Source: Lichenostomus cassidix
Taxonomy: Eukaryota; Chordata; Aves; Passeriformes; Meliphagidae
Direction: 5' to 3'
Assembly: GCA_008360975.2 (NCBI GenBank)
Contig: CM039211.1
Coordinates: forward strand, 52,506,600-52,570,599
Length of the DNA: 64,000 nucleotides
Of this stretch, positions 23,157 to 34,873 are shown in pieces (within the stretch, counting starts at the first letter, position 1; each line of letters starts with the position of its first letter). Position numbers and translations under genes: made by a program. The notes under the pieces are model-generated. The model searched no databases. It worked only from the letters and a program-made list of their open reading frames with translations, and had not been told where the DNA came from.

Positions 23157-23216
23157 GGTTTTTTTTGTTTGTTTATTTTTTTGGGTTTTTTTGTTTTGTT
23201 TTGGGTCTTTTTTTTA
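23157..23216 (+). repeat. T/G-rich low-complexity tract
   Basis: A run of T blocks with single G insertions lies just upstream of the candidate JMY poly(A) signal. It could act as a U-rich upstream element for 3'-end processing. As a simple repeat it needs no function. Confidence 0.75.
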
Positions 23217-23253
23217 AATCTGACAGTCTGCATTCTACATCAGACACTTGTAA

Positions 23254-23292
23254 AATAAATTAGTATGATTATGTATTGTGTTCTTTTGTGAC
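23254..23292 (+). terminator. JMY: Candidate JMY poly(A) signal and downstream element
   Basis: AATAAA lies at 23254-23259. A GU-rich stretch follows at about 23273-23292 (tgtattgtgttcttttgtg), the spacing expected for the CstF-binding element, and U-rich sequence lies upstream. A second AATAAA at 23381-23386 is an alternative. The choice rests on motif context only. Confidence 0.45.
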
Positions 23293-26200
23293 TGAATTGG
23301 GGATAGAACTCAACATACTTCACTACATTATTTGTAAAGAATCATTTTGAGTATAAGCACTATATTCTGTACTGTTTAATAATAAAGTAATGATAGATGC
23401 ATTATTGAACATGAAACTTATTGAGACGAGGAGGCAGAAACATTGGTTAATGTTACCCTTATTCCATTTGTTGCACTGAATTTCAAGAGTGTAATTTGTA
23501 AATCAAGTTTGCTCATGCGTGTAATGAGATTTTATTTTCATTGCAATGCTTATGTAATTAAATTACCTGGATATATTTCTGGTGATGATTCCATAAGCAT
23601 GGACAATATGTTGTTAATGTTTGGCACTACAGAATTAATGTTAAGAACCAGCGAAGCGTCTTGCAAAGAAAAGGAGTAACAGAAGCACCTTACTGGGAGA
23701 GCATGTTGCATGATTTCAGTGCTCTTTGAGCTGACAGACAGCAGGTCATCCTAAACTTGACTGGAAGTTGCTCTTTGGTGTAATAAGCACATCAACATAT
23801 TGCTGTCAATGCTATCAACACAATGGCTATTTTTAACCTATAAATATACTGTAATTTAAGTTTTCCTACAAAGTGAATTTATATTTAATTGCTGCCTAAT
23901 ACATAAATACTTAGAATTTTTAGGAGGGTCAAGGGAGGGAGGGTGGGCATGTCAGTATATTCGTGGGAGGGGCTGTTACATATATGGGTCTTTGTACTTC
24001 CCATTCAGTTTGACTGTTAATCCAAAACTCACAGCTCTGGCTGTGGTGAATCTGCAACCTGACATCTATGTATTTTTATTGTGATTCAGGTCTTCTATAT
24101 TCTGTGGCCCAGAGCTTCAGAATTTGACAGAAAAGGTCATCTTTCCATTCTCAAATGTGAATGCTCTGTACCTCTAATATGGAAAATGACCAAGCAATGA
24201 ATTTTACTCTGCTGAGTTTCTAATATTAATGTGTAGAGCATTATCTAATGCTCGTTAACCAATAGTGTGTTCGTTAGAAAGAAGTAGAAAGGATGAAGAC
24301 CGTTTTGGTGCATATAGTCCAAACTTTGCAGAAACTTTATTCCAGAGACTTTCACCTATACAGGAATTAGTTTGCCATAAACTGGCTTGATTTTCAGAGT
24401 ATAAACATAGTTTTGACTTCTGAATTGGTATATAGGTGTTGGGCATTGGGGATATTCACTAAACATCTTCCAGTGTGTTGTTGCTGTTACTATATGTTTT
24501 GAATTTCATCTTAAGTGTATAGAAATGCATCATCATTAAAAGGAAAGCTTAAGAAATACAGATGGCTGCAAGTTGTCTTACATGATTGAAGCCAGTGAAG
24601 CTTAATGAAACTAACTTCTTTGTTAAGCCTGTTGAATAAATAAGAAATAATCAAAAGAAAACAAATTTTCCATTCTCTAGCTTTGTGCAATATTATCATT
24701 AGACTCAGACACTACTAGCACATTGTGCTTGGCTTTAAGAAAGTTCTTTAACTCCATTATATTCAAAAGAACATATTAAGTGCATATTTTCTTGTAAACA
24801 ATTGTGCAAATTTACTATGCGTGAAAATGCTCAAAGTTATAAAGTATTAAGCACAAGTAAGTTTTAAAAAAGTTAAGAACTAAAACATTTCTAGCAATAC
24901 CTAGAAACTAAAAAAAGTTTTAATTATCTGCTTCTTGGTCTTTTTTCTTTAGTGCAGCTTTTCTGCAATGCAAGTTTATTGCTGTGTATTCCATGGGGTT
25001 TTATTATCATGATTCAGAAATTTAAACCTGTACGCAAAGTACTGCATTCACCTTATTGTACATGCAATGTAACATCATACTCACAGTTTTGGTGCTTTAA
25101 AATTATTCCTCTTTTCTTTATTAAAGGATATTTATTTGACCACTGTCTTGGTTTTAACTTTGATTATATACTAGCATTTAAAAAATACTTCTTTGTACAG
25201 TTTGTTTCCCACGGAAAAAAAAATTCAGTCCTAATTAATTTCTGTTCCCATTGTTATTCTTACAACTCCTGAAATTGTCATGGCTTACTGGTAGGTAATT
25301 GCATCTAAGCTGTGTTGCAGCGTGGAATAATTGTATTTAGGTGACATCTTTGTAAATGAAGCCATGTGAACAATTTAGATATTATAGAAGAACCTTGTGC
25401 TAAAATAATGCAAGGTAGTTGTGCTTTATTACCAGTCAGACCCACTTTCCATCTCTTAATCCAAAGACAGTCTATGAAAAAAAGGTAAAAGTTTAATTAG
25501 AGAAATGTTACCATGTCCCTAGGAACTAGAGTACCTAGCTGTCTGTGGGTAAGTTTTTCCTTTTATTCCTCTGGCCATTTTGTGTTTTTATTTATGTAGA
25601 CATAAATCTTACAAAAGAGGTGTGTTTTTATTGTCTCTCTTTCCCCTTTTGCTTCTGTGTTTTTGGGGCAGTGTGGGTAGCTTGTATTTCTAGCTGGTCC
25701 CACAACATGAGGCAACTAAAAAATCAGTGTATTTCTGGAACAAGAAATTTTTGTGCTATTACAATCCTGAGAAAACAAGGAAAAGGGCATTTTTAAGAGC
25801 ACCATGAAACAAAGTTAGTATTTGCAGTGCAAATCTACATTGCAACATGTCTTACACAGAATTCAAGGCCTGCCTGGCTTTGGTTTCCTAGTGTTTTTCA
25901 TGCCAGGTAGTAATGACACTTAATTTTGGGTTATGGCACAACATGTAGAACAAGTACAAAATGTGTTTCAAAGTAAGTAGTTCTTTGATCATTGCTGACT
26001 TAAGAGAGAAGAGAGTTGCACTTGTGTCTGAGGTCTGTTCCTAAAGCTCTGGCAGTGTGTGATCCTGGCATGGGTGCCTGCGCAAGTTCTGCTCTGTGAG
26101 ACAGGCTGATGCACCATCAGCTGATTCTGCTTTGGCATTGGCTTCAGTAGATAAGGAGATGTTTTTTTATAACTCTGCAGTATCCATCCAGGTTGGCAGT

Positions 26201-29200
26201 GAATTTAATGTGTGCATCAGGATTGCAGATGAGTGAATGTATCTGTAGGCAGACTTGAAATGCAGTGGTATGCCATGCAGAATAAGGCCTCTTGTTTGTA
26301 CAACACAGAAGATGAAAGATACGTAGAACTGTAAGGGGTTTTTTCCTGTTTTTTACATGTCAGATGTAAATCAAACGTACATTGTAAATAAATATTCACT
26401 GGGCCACAGTGCCTGTGAAACTTGTAGAAATAAAAACCTCTTTCTCAGGGGAGCTGTTGCTACATGCAAGGTTTGTTTCTGTTCCACCCCTTAATGCTCA
26501 ACAGAGGCAAATAGGTACAAAGGAGAGAAGTGAAAACGGAAGGTGTGTTTGGCAGATGTTGTTCTCTAAAACCTGTGAACCATTCCTATTTTCAGCAGCT
26601 CTTACTGCTTCTTCCCATCATAGGGAGAAGCCCGTTTTGTAGGCTTCTTTGTTCCTGCCATAGGAGGGAGCTTGCCAGAATCCAGGACTTACCCAGTGTC
26701 TCCGAATCTTTGGATCAGTAAGCCACTAGTGTGTCGCTGCCACCACCACAGCCTGAGCTTTATGCTCATGTCACAGATCACTGTCTAGAAGTACAGAGGT
26801 GTGCCACTGTGGTTTTGCCTTTTGTAAAGGAAGGATATAATGTCTGTAAAATTTGAGAAAATGGTCTCTTTAAACCTTAGATGTACCATGGCAGCAATTT
26901 AACTATTACAGGCATCACACAAACTGCCCTTCAGCAGGAAACCATCCCAGGGGCTTTACTAGGAAGCTACAGCATCATCGCCGTATCACCTACCTTGCTT
27001 ACAGAAGTGCTGCAGATTTCTGTCCAACTCTCCATCCTGCAGAATTGATCCCACAGAGATGCCTTCCCTCTCTTTTCCCCCTTTTTACTAAGATCCTCAG
27101 TCTCTCTTACTTTCTCAAAACTTTGTGCTAACCACAGTAATGTTAGCTGTCCAGACTATCATCAGCTCCAAGGCAGCACATCTCCCTTGAAATGTTGCTT
27201 GCACAGGAAGGCAGAGGTTAGTCTGTGCTGTTAATGCTGCTGTCTGTCTGTGTTGTTGCTGGGGTTAACTCATGATTAATCAACCAAAATTCAGGGGGAA
27301 AAACCCCCAGAACAAGAGTTACATTCACGTGAACTCTGTATCTGCTGTCTTACCCCTTCATTCCTACTGTAGTTGTGTACTGTCTGTTGGGTACTTGTGC
27401 CACAGGCAAATCACCTGTATTGCTTTCTTGTCACTATTTCCTCACCATAGAATGCTGCAGACTTTGTGAGTTGTCTCAGACATCTCACTACACCCCATGT
27501 TGCATATATAAGACTAAGCACATTCGTGGTCTTTCAAACAAAAGTCACTGTTTACTTAATTCTTTCATCTTAACACTTCTCTGATTAGCATCACGTTCCC
27601 TCTGTACATTATTGTTTAAAAGTCACAGGAATAAGGAAAATTGAAGAATCATGCAATTCATACAAAGCACTGCTATTAACTATACTTTTTCTTCCTCAGT
27701 ACTTTATTTTAATCCCATTCGATTTCAGTAAGTATAACTGAGTTATTAGCATACAAAATCATCAGTGCATGCTCAAACAGCCATGCATGTTAAAAGCACA
27801 ATTTAAACAACATAACAGACTTTTATGAATCAGCTTCTTTTGAAGCATCATAAAGGGATGGCCTTTTTCCCCCCACATGCACTTGCTGTGAGTAGAATGA
27901 CTGTTGGAGTGGGTAGAGTCCTGTAAAAAACAGTTAGACAGAGAAACCACTGCACACTGCTTTGGGTTTCTAATGACGTGTTAAAAAACCCCAGATATCT
28001 TGAATTGACATAATAAAATTAAATTGAAAGTATTAAAAAAAAAACATACATCCTATACTTTTGTTACCAGAGTACGTATATCTTTGTCATTCCTGTAATG
28101 GTTTCCTAAAGAATTCTGCTGCTGAAAAGTCACACCAGGTGATTGACTGCAGTGTCTACTGGCTGTAGGCTCCTCATAACAGCAAAGTTGAAACACAGGG
28201 TTAATTCTCCTCCTGCCAGCACCACTGTATGAACAAATTATTTCCCCACTCTTGCAAGAGTGTTCTGTTTGTCCCCTCATGCACCCATACCTTGTTCTGT
28301 CACTCAGCTCTGTGCTCAGTGGGTCAGGCTGTTGACTTTTGCAAGTCTGGCCATTCATGGGCCATTCCACCAGTGCCTGTGGCCAGCAGACAAGGTAAAA
28401 AAACCCGAGTAATACCTGCAGGGTGCCTACTCATTAAGCCATTCTGGGAAAAGTTCTGGGAGGACTGCAGAAACTCTCCTCAGTCAAAGGTTGCATTAGA
28501 CAGGGCAAACTCTTCAGGACATCAGGTTTGTCAATCTTTTTAAAAAAAAATTGAAAATGAAAGCTGTCTACTAGGGCTGTGTTTTCAGGGAGAGTATGAG
28601 CCACACATTGCCTACCCTGGCATGCTTTGCTTAGATTTGTTTACAAAATAACATATGATATTTAAATCCTGAAAAGCAGTTATATTTCCAAGTCAATGCT
28701 ATGTCACATTTTGCAGGAACTCCCAATCCTTCAAGTATTCTGCTTTTAATCTCTAATTTGTGGTAAGAAACTTTGAACAGAAACTATGTGTCCCTGACAG
28801 CATTTGTTGAGGCTGCAGTGTAAGCCATCAGGGATAAATCTGGGTTCTGCTGCCAGCCATCAGCTGGTTGAGATAACTACAGACTCCCTGCCTTTTGAGG
28901 CCCAGATGAACAAATCTGCTGCAGTCCTTGGTGGATACTCAGGGTTGCAGGGATGCTTCTGAATGAGGAAGTGCTTGGTACTGTCAGTAGTACCAGTTTG
29001 ACTCAGTGACTGAATTCAAAATCTCGCTTCTGCTCCCTTCCCAGTGGAAGGAACCTAGCTGTTCCCCAGGAGGACACTGCAGTGTCTTTTGTTAACCCAT
29101 CAACATGCCATTGCAATAGCATGCTGTGAAGTTTCAGTAAAAAAAACTTACCCTGAAATACTGTAAATTAGAATTTCTTCACTAAAATCTGTCAAGACCT

Positions 29201-32200
29201 TCCGGCTGATGAAGGCCTGATCCCCTTGACATCCCACTGTCACCAGCTAACTATTCCCTAAGTAGCTGCATGCCAGCATTCATGCCACGTAAGACTCAGC
29301 ACTGTGCTTGTGTGGGTCATGGAGGTCAGCTTAAAACTGGCTCTAGTAGCAGCCCCCTCTTCTGGTCTAGCCCCTCTACAGAGAGAATTAAAATGTTATG
29401 GCAAATTCCACAGCCACCTAGTGGCTCTTGCTGAGCTGTCCTAGTATTTATTGCTGAGCTGTAAAACCAGCCTCAAAGACTAGTGAATCTGTTTGTCCTA
29501 ATCCTGTAAGTGAATCATCCTCACTGCCAGGTTTAGAGAGGTGATTGCATGTTTGGACACACCGTCAGGTCCTGGTGCAGTTGCTTGTTCAGTCACAGAG
29601 CTGACCAATGCTGTGCTCTGTGGGGCCTCATTTCCTTCTGGATTTTAGCTACCTATGTCCTTGTCATAGTTTCAATACTGCAATTTGGCCCAAGTGTCAA
29701 AATTCCTTTAAACCCCTCTGAAATGACAGCACTGTTTGCCACCTGCCCAACCTGCCAGTCCAGATTAAGTCCCATAGCTGGATTTCCCAGCCTGACTCAG
29801 GTATACTGCAGCAGTTGCACAGAGAACTGCTCTCATTTTTGTGCTAGTTCTCTCATGGAGGTTTCCAGTGTAGCTATAATTCCTTTGCAAAAGACCTGTC
29901 ACCTATTCCAGCTCATTACGGAAATCCTCTAGCTTGATGGAAACTTTTACTGCCAATCCTAACACATTTTTGCATTTTGACTTGAAGATTTACATGTGGA
30001 TTATAGGTATTTTTTATTTGTGCAATACAGTCATCATCAGTGAAGAGCCCAAAACCTCATGTCTTCTGAAAATACTTGCATTGCTGTCTTTTAGACAGCT
30101 GTGATTCAAAGTACTTCCTCGTGGCATGCCTCAGTAATGCTTGTTTAGAAGATCCCCAGTGCTCCCTCACTGCCTCTTCTCTTGGCATGTTTGGCTGGCT
30201 GGCTCCTTCACTGAGGCTGAGACATTCATGCACAACAGTCAGCAGCTCAAACCCACAGGTGTCTTATATTTGTGGGTTTTGGGGCTTTTTGGGTTGCCTG
30301 CTGGGTGAGCTTGACACTCAATATTTATGTTTCTCATTTTATAGGCAGTTTAGGACTTATAGTGACTGTAAATGTGTTTGGTTGTTCCATGTTATGCCAG
30401 AGAAAACATGGAAAAAAAGGAAAAATACAAGAAATAGAGGATAACAGAAGTTTTGACTTGTAGTTTCAAATGGTAACAATAACCACTTCAAATGAAGCTT
30501 TCATAATTTCTTTTCAAAGAAGTGGGGGAAAGCAGCTTACAGCAAATCAATACATTACCCTGCTTCCTTAAGGTATGTAGAATGAAATCTCCCAATTTTT
30601 CCCCCTGCAAGCAGAACTTCAGATGTGCAAAATGCTGTGGAGCAGAAGAGCTCCAATTGGTAATGATGGGCCTACAATTTTGAAGCAGCAGCTTCTGAAC
30701 AAAGGAGCGCAACCCCTCCGGAGTGACTTCTGGGACAGACAGTAAGTGCAGCTTGCAGGGTGTAGCAGTGAGGCTATGCAGGAGAGACTCAATGCAGGAT
30801 GCTGACACAAAATACTACTCGAGTCACTCAGCTACATGCTACTACCACAGCTTCTCTCACTAAGCTAAAGTCGGAGAGAGCTGTGCCTTACGCTGATAGA
30901 TTTCTGATTCACATTACTCTGGATTCTTGATAGATAAATCTGCTGGAATTATAAAAATAACCATGTATTCAAATGTGGAGAAAGTAGATTTAATTTTTAA
31001 ATTTCTACCCATAGATGAGGGCTATGATGTTTCTCCTGCAGGCAAGTACGAAGTCATTTTACTTCACATTTCTTTTTAAAGACAACTCTGCTGATCATTT
31101 AACAAATACAAGCCAGACTCAGAGAATTTCAAAGGTCTTGCTCCCTCTCTACAAGTAGCTGCATGACCATATTTAATTCAACAGCAGGAAATCTGTGCAC
31201 ACAGATTGTATTTACACATACCTTGCCAGTGTAGCTCTTCCTCTCCCCTTAGCACCTGGATGCATGGTATTGTTTGTGAACATCCTTAGGTCTGCCTCCT
31301 TCTTGATTTACTGGGAAAAAATCCTTCTTCTTCAAGAATTACCAGAGTCACAGAAATGCAAGTTCTCTTCCAAGAAAATGTCTGTGTTGCTATTCTCAAT
31401 CTAATGGAAGCAAAAGCAGCTGACATACTGCTGGATCCATGCATTGAGGTGAGGTGAGGATTGGATGGGAGCAGATAAGAATCCCCAAAGCAGGGAACAA
31501 GGTTGGAAACTACTTCCAAGTTAAAAGAAAGAAAAAACCCCAAACCCAGGTCACAATTCCATTAGATGAACGTCAGAGGTGATAGGAAGTGATGGCAGGA
31601 GAAAACAGGGAGCACTGATGGGTAATACTGGTACCAAACCTCTAGAGTTTTGAAGGTAAAATACTGAAAGGACATAGGGCTTGCAGACTATCAGGACTTC
31701 AGCTGTGTTCCTGAAACACACCCCCCGTGCTGACCTTGAGTAGCTATAGCAATCAAGAGTGGAGTTTTGGGGCAAGCCAGGTATACTCAATGTCAGCATG
31801 ATGTGAGCACCTAAGCAAAGTGAGATCCTTTCAGGTGGTTTGTCATTCCCTGTGCAAATCATTGTCACCTATTTTACAGCTACACAAGGGCTCCACACTA
31901 GGGAATCTTTCTGAAATCTGTGTTTCCCCCACCCACCACAAATTTAAAACCCCTTTGATAGTTACTCTCCTTCCAATATCTTTATCTGAAAATGATAAAA
32001 ACTGCCAGATGTATTGTTGCATCTGAGCTCTGCTTATGCAAAACCCAGCAATGAGGGAGAAAGTAGGTATGCTGTGTTTCTTTGGTCCTAGGATGAGCTG
32101 CCAGCAGTGCAGAAGCACTGCTGGCCACTACAGGTCCCTGAGAGGTTGTGGCAGGCAAGCTAAGAGACCCCATATGGTGTGAAACCCACTTCTGTCTAGT

Positions 32201-33130
32201 ATCTAGAGGTATTGTGACATTTAGACTCACACCTCCTTTCTGGCTAGGCATGGCCAGAAGAGTGGACATGAGCTGAACTGACTCTGGGATCTAACGCAAA
32301 ACTCTGCTCATTGTTCCAAAACATTTAACATAATGGGGAAAATTAATCCAACTTGTCTGAAGCAAGTGAAGTAAAATGAGGAACTAAGGCTGCTAAGCAA
32401 AACCAGAGATTTCAAATAACGTGTGTTTTTCTGTGATATGGTCTCTGCTTAGCACTGTTCAGAGGTAGTGCACAAATGCAGCATTACTAAGAAAATGTAA
32501 ACAAGACAATTTGAACATTGCTTAGCAGAGTCAAGTCCATTTTCAGGAAAAGAATCCCCAGTGTGTCAGTGTGCACTTAACTGGCATGTTCAGTTACTGA
32601 GACTGAACTATGCACATTGGGATGGAGTTTCTTTATGGTATTTTTTAAATTGTCTTCTGACATCCAGATCTAATCTCTAATTAGATCTATCTTTGGCCTG
32701 AAGATTTTTGTAATTAACCAAGTTAAGTGCTTTTACTGATATCCACAGCTCTGCAGAAATGAAGGTCTGCAATCGTTTTCCATTCCTCTCTCCATGTGGT
32801 ATTTCTGAAACATGGCTTTGATTTTGGCTTTTGAATGCAGTGTTCACAGAGTGCTGTTCAGCAGCCATTTCAGCACAGAATATGTAAGACGACAAAATGA
32901 AATGAGGTTTAGCCTCCTATTGAAGGCAAACCTGAAGTTAATCCCCAACTGGTAGAAAAGTGAGCAGAAATCAGAAACCTTTCACAACTGACAACTGAAA
33001 AGACACATCCCAAAATATTAACCTTTAATTGGTGCATTGTTCATTCTAGGTTTTTCTTTGAAGGAATTATCCTGGGAATGCCACCGAGAGCGTTAAATGA
33101 TACTTGTTTGTGTAACAACTGGTTTAGCCC
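23293..33130. other. Intergenic region between the convergent JMY and HOMER1 3' ends
   Basis: About 10 kb contains no recognisable exon, RNA gene or mobile element. It includes scattered AT-rich segments and a moderately GC-richer stretch around 26000-32300 with many short, unconvincing ORFs. A perfect 11-bp inverted repeat lies at 32100-32125. Several AATAAA motifs (for example 26387 onward on +) could serve as distal JMY ends. Confidence 0.65.
32100..32125. repeat. Perfect GC-rich inverted repeat (11-bp arms)
   Basis: GCCAGCAGTGC (32100-32110) and GCACTGCTGGC (32115-32125) flank AGAA. It would make a stable GC-rich hairpin on either strand. It sits between the two genes, outside any mobile element I can recognise. 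Confidence 0.85.
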
Positions 33131-33156
33131 TTTATTTATTTATTTATTTATTTATA
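33131..33156. repeat. (TTTA)n microsatellite
   Basis: About six TTTA units. On the - strand this gives overlapping AATAAA hexamers, so it is also a candidate distal HOMER1 poly(A) region, though the sequence below it is only weakly GU-rich. Confidence 0.85.
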
Positions 33157-33584
33157 TTTTACCTGAAAATGTATTTTCTTAAAGACCTTGTAACATCATT
33201 ACTGCATTATCAGTTCATTTTGTTCTCCTGTTTCCTGGATATATTGGCCAGGAAAAGGAACTCCCAGTCTGTAACAGACAGTTTAATTCACATGTTTTAC
33301 TTTATCCACATGGAAAAATGCAATTTCTGGATCATTGAGGCATATGGATTATGAACAATACACTCCAAAATTCTATCCAGACGGGGATATACTTACAAAA
33401 ATCTTTTATGTCAAAGTCAGGATTTCACAACATAACACGCTAATGCAAAATCCAGTAGCACCTGAAAGATTAAGGGAGCTGCTGCTATCACTTGTACATA
33501 ATTGAAAATTGAGAGGAAAAAAAAAGAGTAGCACATTCTCCGGAGAACAGCAAGTGTATTTCAAAATAAAAAGCTGTGGGTTTG

Positions 33585-33640
33585 ATTTTTTCTCTCTCTC
33601 TCTATTTTTTCTTTTTTTCTTTTTTTTTTTTTTTCTTTTT
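33585..33640. repeat. Homopyrimidine tract (CT then T-rich)
   Basis: A (CT)n block is followed by long T runs with single C interruptions, broken by one A near 33604. It is a simple repeat 3' of HOMER1. The overlapping Phe-rich ORF is an artefact of this tract. Confidence 0.85.
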
Positions 33641-34110
33641 AGTAGGTTTTTTTTCTATCTCTGTATTTCTGTGAGGCTTATGGTAATTCTTTTTGTTTTG
33701 TTTTTTCAGGAGTGTAGTTGCCATGTAACAAGTTATACACAAAGTGACTGCTCTCCCGTCCAGTGCAAGTTCAGGGTCATGTTTTTAGGCTATAGTACTG
33801 AACACTGTTTTCTTGTGTACATATTCCCATCAAAGATAGATACAATGTACAGTACTTTTCTCTGGAACAGTAATGTTTCAAATGGGAAAACTTTCATCTT
33901 AAAACAGAAGTGAAGAGGCTACAGTAGGTATAGCCACTTAAGTATGAACTTTAGATCACAATTTCTAAATACTTCCCTACTGTACATATACATTAAAAAT
34001 AGTCTTAGACATAGGATTTTATTTATATGTGCACGTATGTCCACCTCATCCCATATTTATATTTGGCAACTGTTTGGTAATTCAAAGGTGCAGCCCTCAG
34101 TAATTGTATT

Positions 34111-34140
34111 AAAAAAAAAAAAAGAAAAAAGAAAAATAAA
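34111..34140. repeat. A-rich tract
   Basis: A-runs with single G interruptions in the HOMER1 3' region. This is low complexity with no retroposed body recognisable beside it. Confidence 0.75.
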
Positions 34141-34414
34141 TGAAGCTTATCTACTCTATGAGAAAAGAAATTCTCAAATATCAATTTCCAATTTTAAATT
34201 TAATTTCAATAGGAAAATATTAAAAATGTGCACATCTAAATTTTTTCCATGTTCTGTATATACATATGTGTGTGTACTTATACATAGAAATGCTCATGTA
34301 CCACACATATTCACAAAATTTAAGTGGAAATATTTCTGTCCACTATTTTTCCCACACATATGACATCATATCTTTAAAAATGTCAATAATAATATCATTA
34401 AAAATAATATTACA

Positions 34415-34420
34415 TTTATT
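34415..34420 (-). terminator. HOMER1: Candidate HOMER1 poly(A) signal
   Basis: AATAAA on the - strand, with another at 34441-34446 and a GU-rich segment at about 34350-34370. It is chosen on motif context only. The competing sites at 36254 and 33131 are not excluded. Confidence 0.25.
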
Positions 34421-34483
34421 CCATCATTAACTTTATGTTTTTTATTCTTTCTTCATCCTTATTATGTCCACTGAGCATTAAAA

Positions 34484-34593
34484 GGCCAAATTCTCCTTGC
34501 ACTTCCACGGATGTTATGCCAACGGAATGTTGCTGACATCACATCAAGGACACATCTGGTTTACAGCAGCACAAGTGACAGGAGAATCAGGCC
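34484..34593. mobile_element. Ancient palindromic (MITE-like) repeat
   Basis: The ends are imperfect inverted repeats: GGCCAAATTCTCC (34484-34496) and GGAGAATCAGGCC (34581-34593). The pairing continues inward imperfectly (ttgcactt against aagtgaca). The total is 110 bp. The pattern 'GGCCTGATTCTCC...CACTT' resembles an old palindromic repeat that I recall from turtle and crocodile genomes. I cannot name the family with certainty. It has no coding capacity. Confidence 0.5.
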
Positions 34594-34857
34594 CAAATAT
34601 CCCCAGGAAAATTAAAAACTGGCTGTTTCTGCTCATATGGACCTGATGAAGATATACACATCACTGTCTAAAATCCCCTGAATGATAAACATGTAGCTCA
34701 CCACAAAGTTTTCAACCAATAGCACAATGAAACAAGCTCCCCCCACCCCTTTAATAAATGTGAGAAAATACCCTAAAAAATATGGAGAAAGCGTAAACAT
34801 TGTGTATATTACATACCATATAATACATGACAGTTTAGCATTTAACCTAAGCCACTT

Positions 34858-34873
34858 CCCTGACTAGTCAGGG
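34858..34873. repeat. 16-bp perfect palindrome
   Basis: CCCTGACTAGTCAGGG is its own reverse complement. It lies in the probable HOMER1 3' UTR, where it could form a cruciform or a dimeric protein site, or be fortuitous. Confidence 0.8.

Larger units (their letters stand above)
16485..23275 (+). other. JMY: Probable JMY 3' UTR
   Basis: About 6.8 kb follows the JMY stop without a recognisable CR1 or LTR, unlike the introns and the HOMER1 side. The stretch is AT-rich and free of coding signal. It ends at a good poly(A) site candidate (AATAAA 23254-23259). A long 3' UTR is usual for JMY. Earlier AATAAA motifs (for example 17336-17341) could give shorter forms. It contains perfect hairpins at 18860-18887 and 19892-19917 and a small duplication near 17871-17947. 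The extent is inferred, not observed. Confidence 0.6.

Noticed and set aside
29549..29932. A 127-residue ORF with Cys-rich segments in the intergenic region.
   Set aside because: No domain, splice context or codon bias that I can recognise. The spaced cysteines do not form a known zinc motif.
33509..33913. A 134-residue Phe-rich ORF.
   Set aside because: It is produced by the homopyrimidine tract at 33585-33640.
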